In this document: positions 57,496 to 64,000 of the stretch, one piece after another
Position numbering within the stretch: position 1 is the first letter of the stretch
Layout: the number at the start of each line of letters is the position of its first letter
Assembly: GCF_018687715.1 (NCBI RefSeq)
Contig: NC_056766.1
Span: 27,362,433-27,426,432 of the forward strand
Reading direction: 5' to 3'
Source: Carya illinoinensis
Taxonomy: Eukaryota; Streptophyta; Magnoliopsida; Fagales; Juglandaceae
DNA length: 64,000 nucleotides
Program-made: the position numbers and the translations under genes
The notes under the pieces: generated by a model
Databases searched by the model: none
What the model saw: only the letters and a program-made list of their open reading frames with translations
Told to the model about the DNA's origin: nothing

Positions 57496-64000
<6,505 letters not shown>

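Overview
This window is nuclear DNA of a woody eudicot. The genes are multi-intron with GT/AG splice sites, there are long AT-rich introns and intergenic stretches, and most of the DNA is transposable elements. An abundant AT-rich MITE family at 3.8-4.3 kb and 46.5-47.2 kb looks like one common in Juglandaceae (walnut/pecan); that placement comes from memory and was not tested. No bacterial, organellar or CRISPR sequence was seen.

Layout. 1-1637: 3' end and 3' LTR of a Ty3/gypsy-type element. 1864-3520: 5'-truncated L1-type LINE on the minus strand with 14-bp target duplications. 3.5-8.5 kb: AT-rich intergenic DNA with MITE-like pieces and a 959-bp hAT-like element (6828-7786). 8.5-29.4 kb: a nest of decayed LTR elements, namely a 463-bp 5' LTR, several tandem-repeat spacers, a long LTR next to a tRNA-Met-type primer site, an antisense ORF relic of the putative gypsy-type transposon protein family, a defective Ty3/gypsy provirus (23060-27344) inserted in that ORF, and a 3' LTR (28507-29408). 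29.5-31.5 kb: a second hAT-like element and gene flank. 31479-45973, minus strand: an LRR receptor-like kinase gene of the At5g49760/At5g49770 (HPCA1) type. All 19 coding exons can be traced, but it carries at least nine lesions, and a 5.8-kb LINE sits in intron 2 in the opposite orientation. 47.5-56.9 kb: a second, shorter copy of the retroelement block. 57496-64000, minus strand: the 3' part (exons 7-19) of a paralogous receptor kinase gene that is intact as far as the window shows.

The window therefore holds two units of a tandem segmental duplication (about 6.5-46 kb and 47.5 to beyond 64 kb). Each unit is a receptor kinase gene plus the same downstream retroelement block. Insertions present in only one unit (defective provirus, long LTR, a solo LTR at 55145-56463, a foldback MITE at 47.8 kb, a hAT at 6.8 kb) postdate the duplication. 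Insertions found in both (the 28.5/54.5-kb LTR, the 29.5/56.8-kb hAT end, the 8.5/48.2-kb LTR) predate it. One gene copy has decayed and the other kept its reading frame.

No wholly new biological system is evident. The most informative features are the matched functional gene/pseudogene pair, the antisense ORF inside a sense-oriented LTR element, LTRs with palindrome-rich GC arrays upstream of their TATA box, and a nested-insertion chronology that can be read from empty sites inside the same window.
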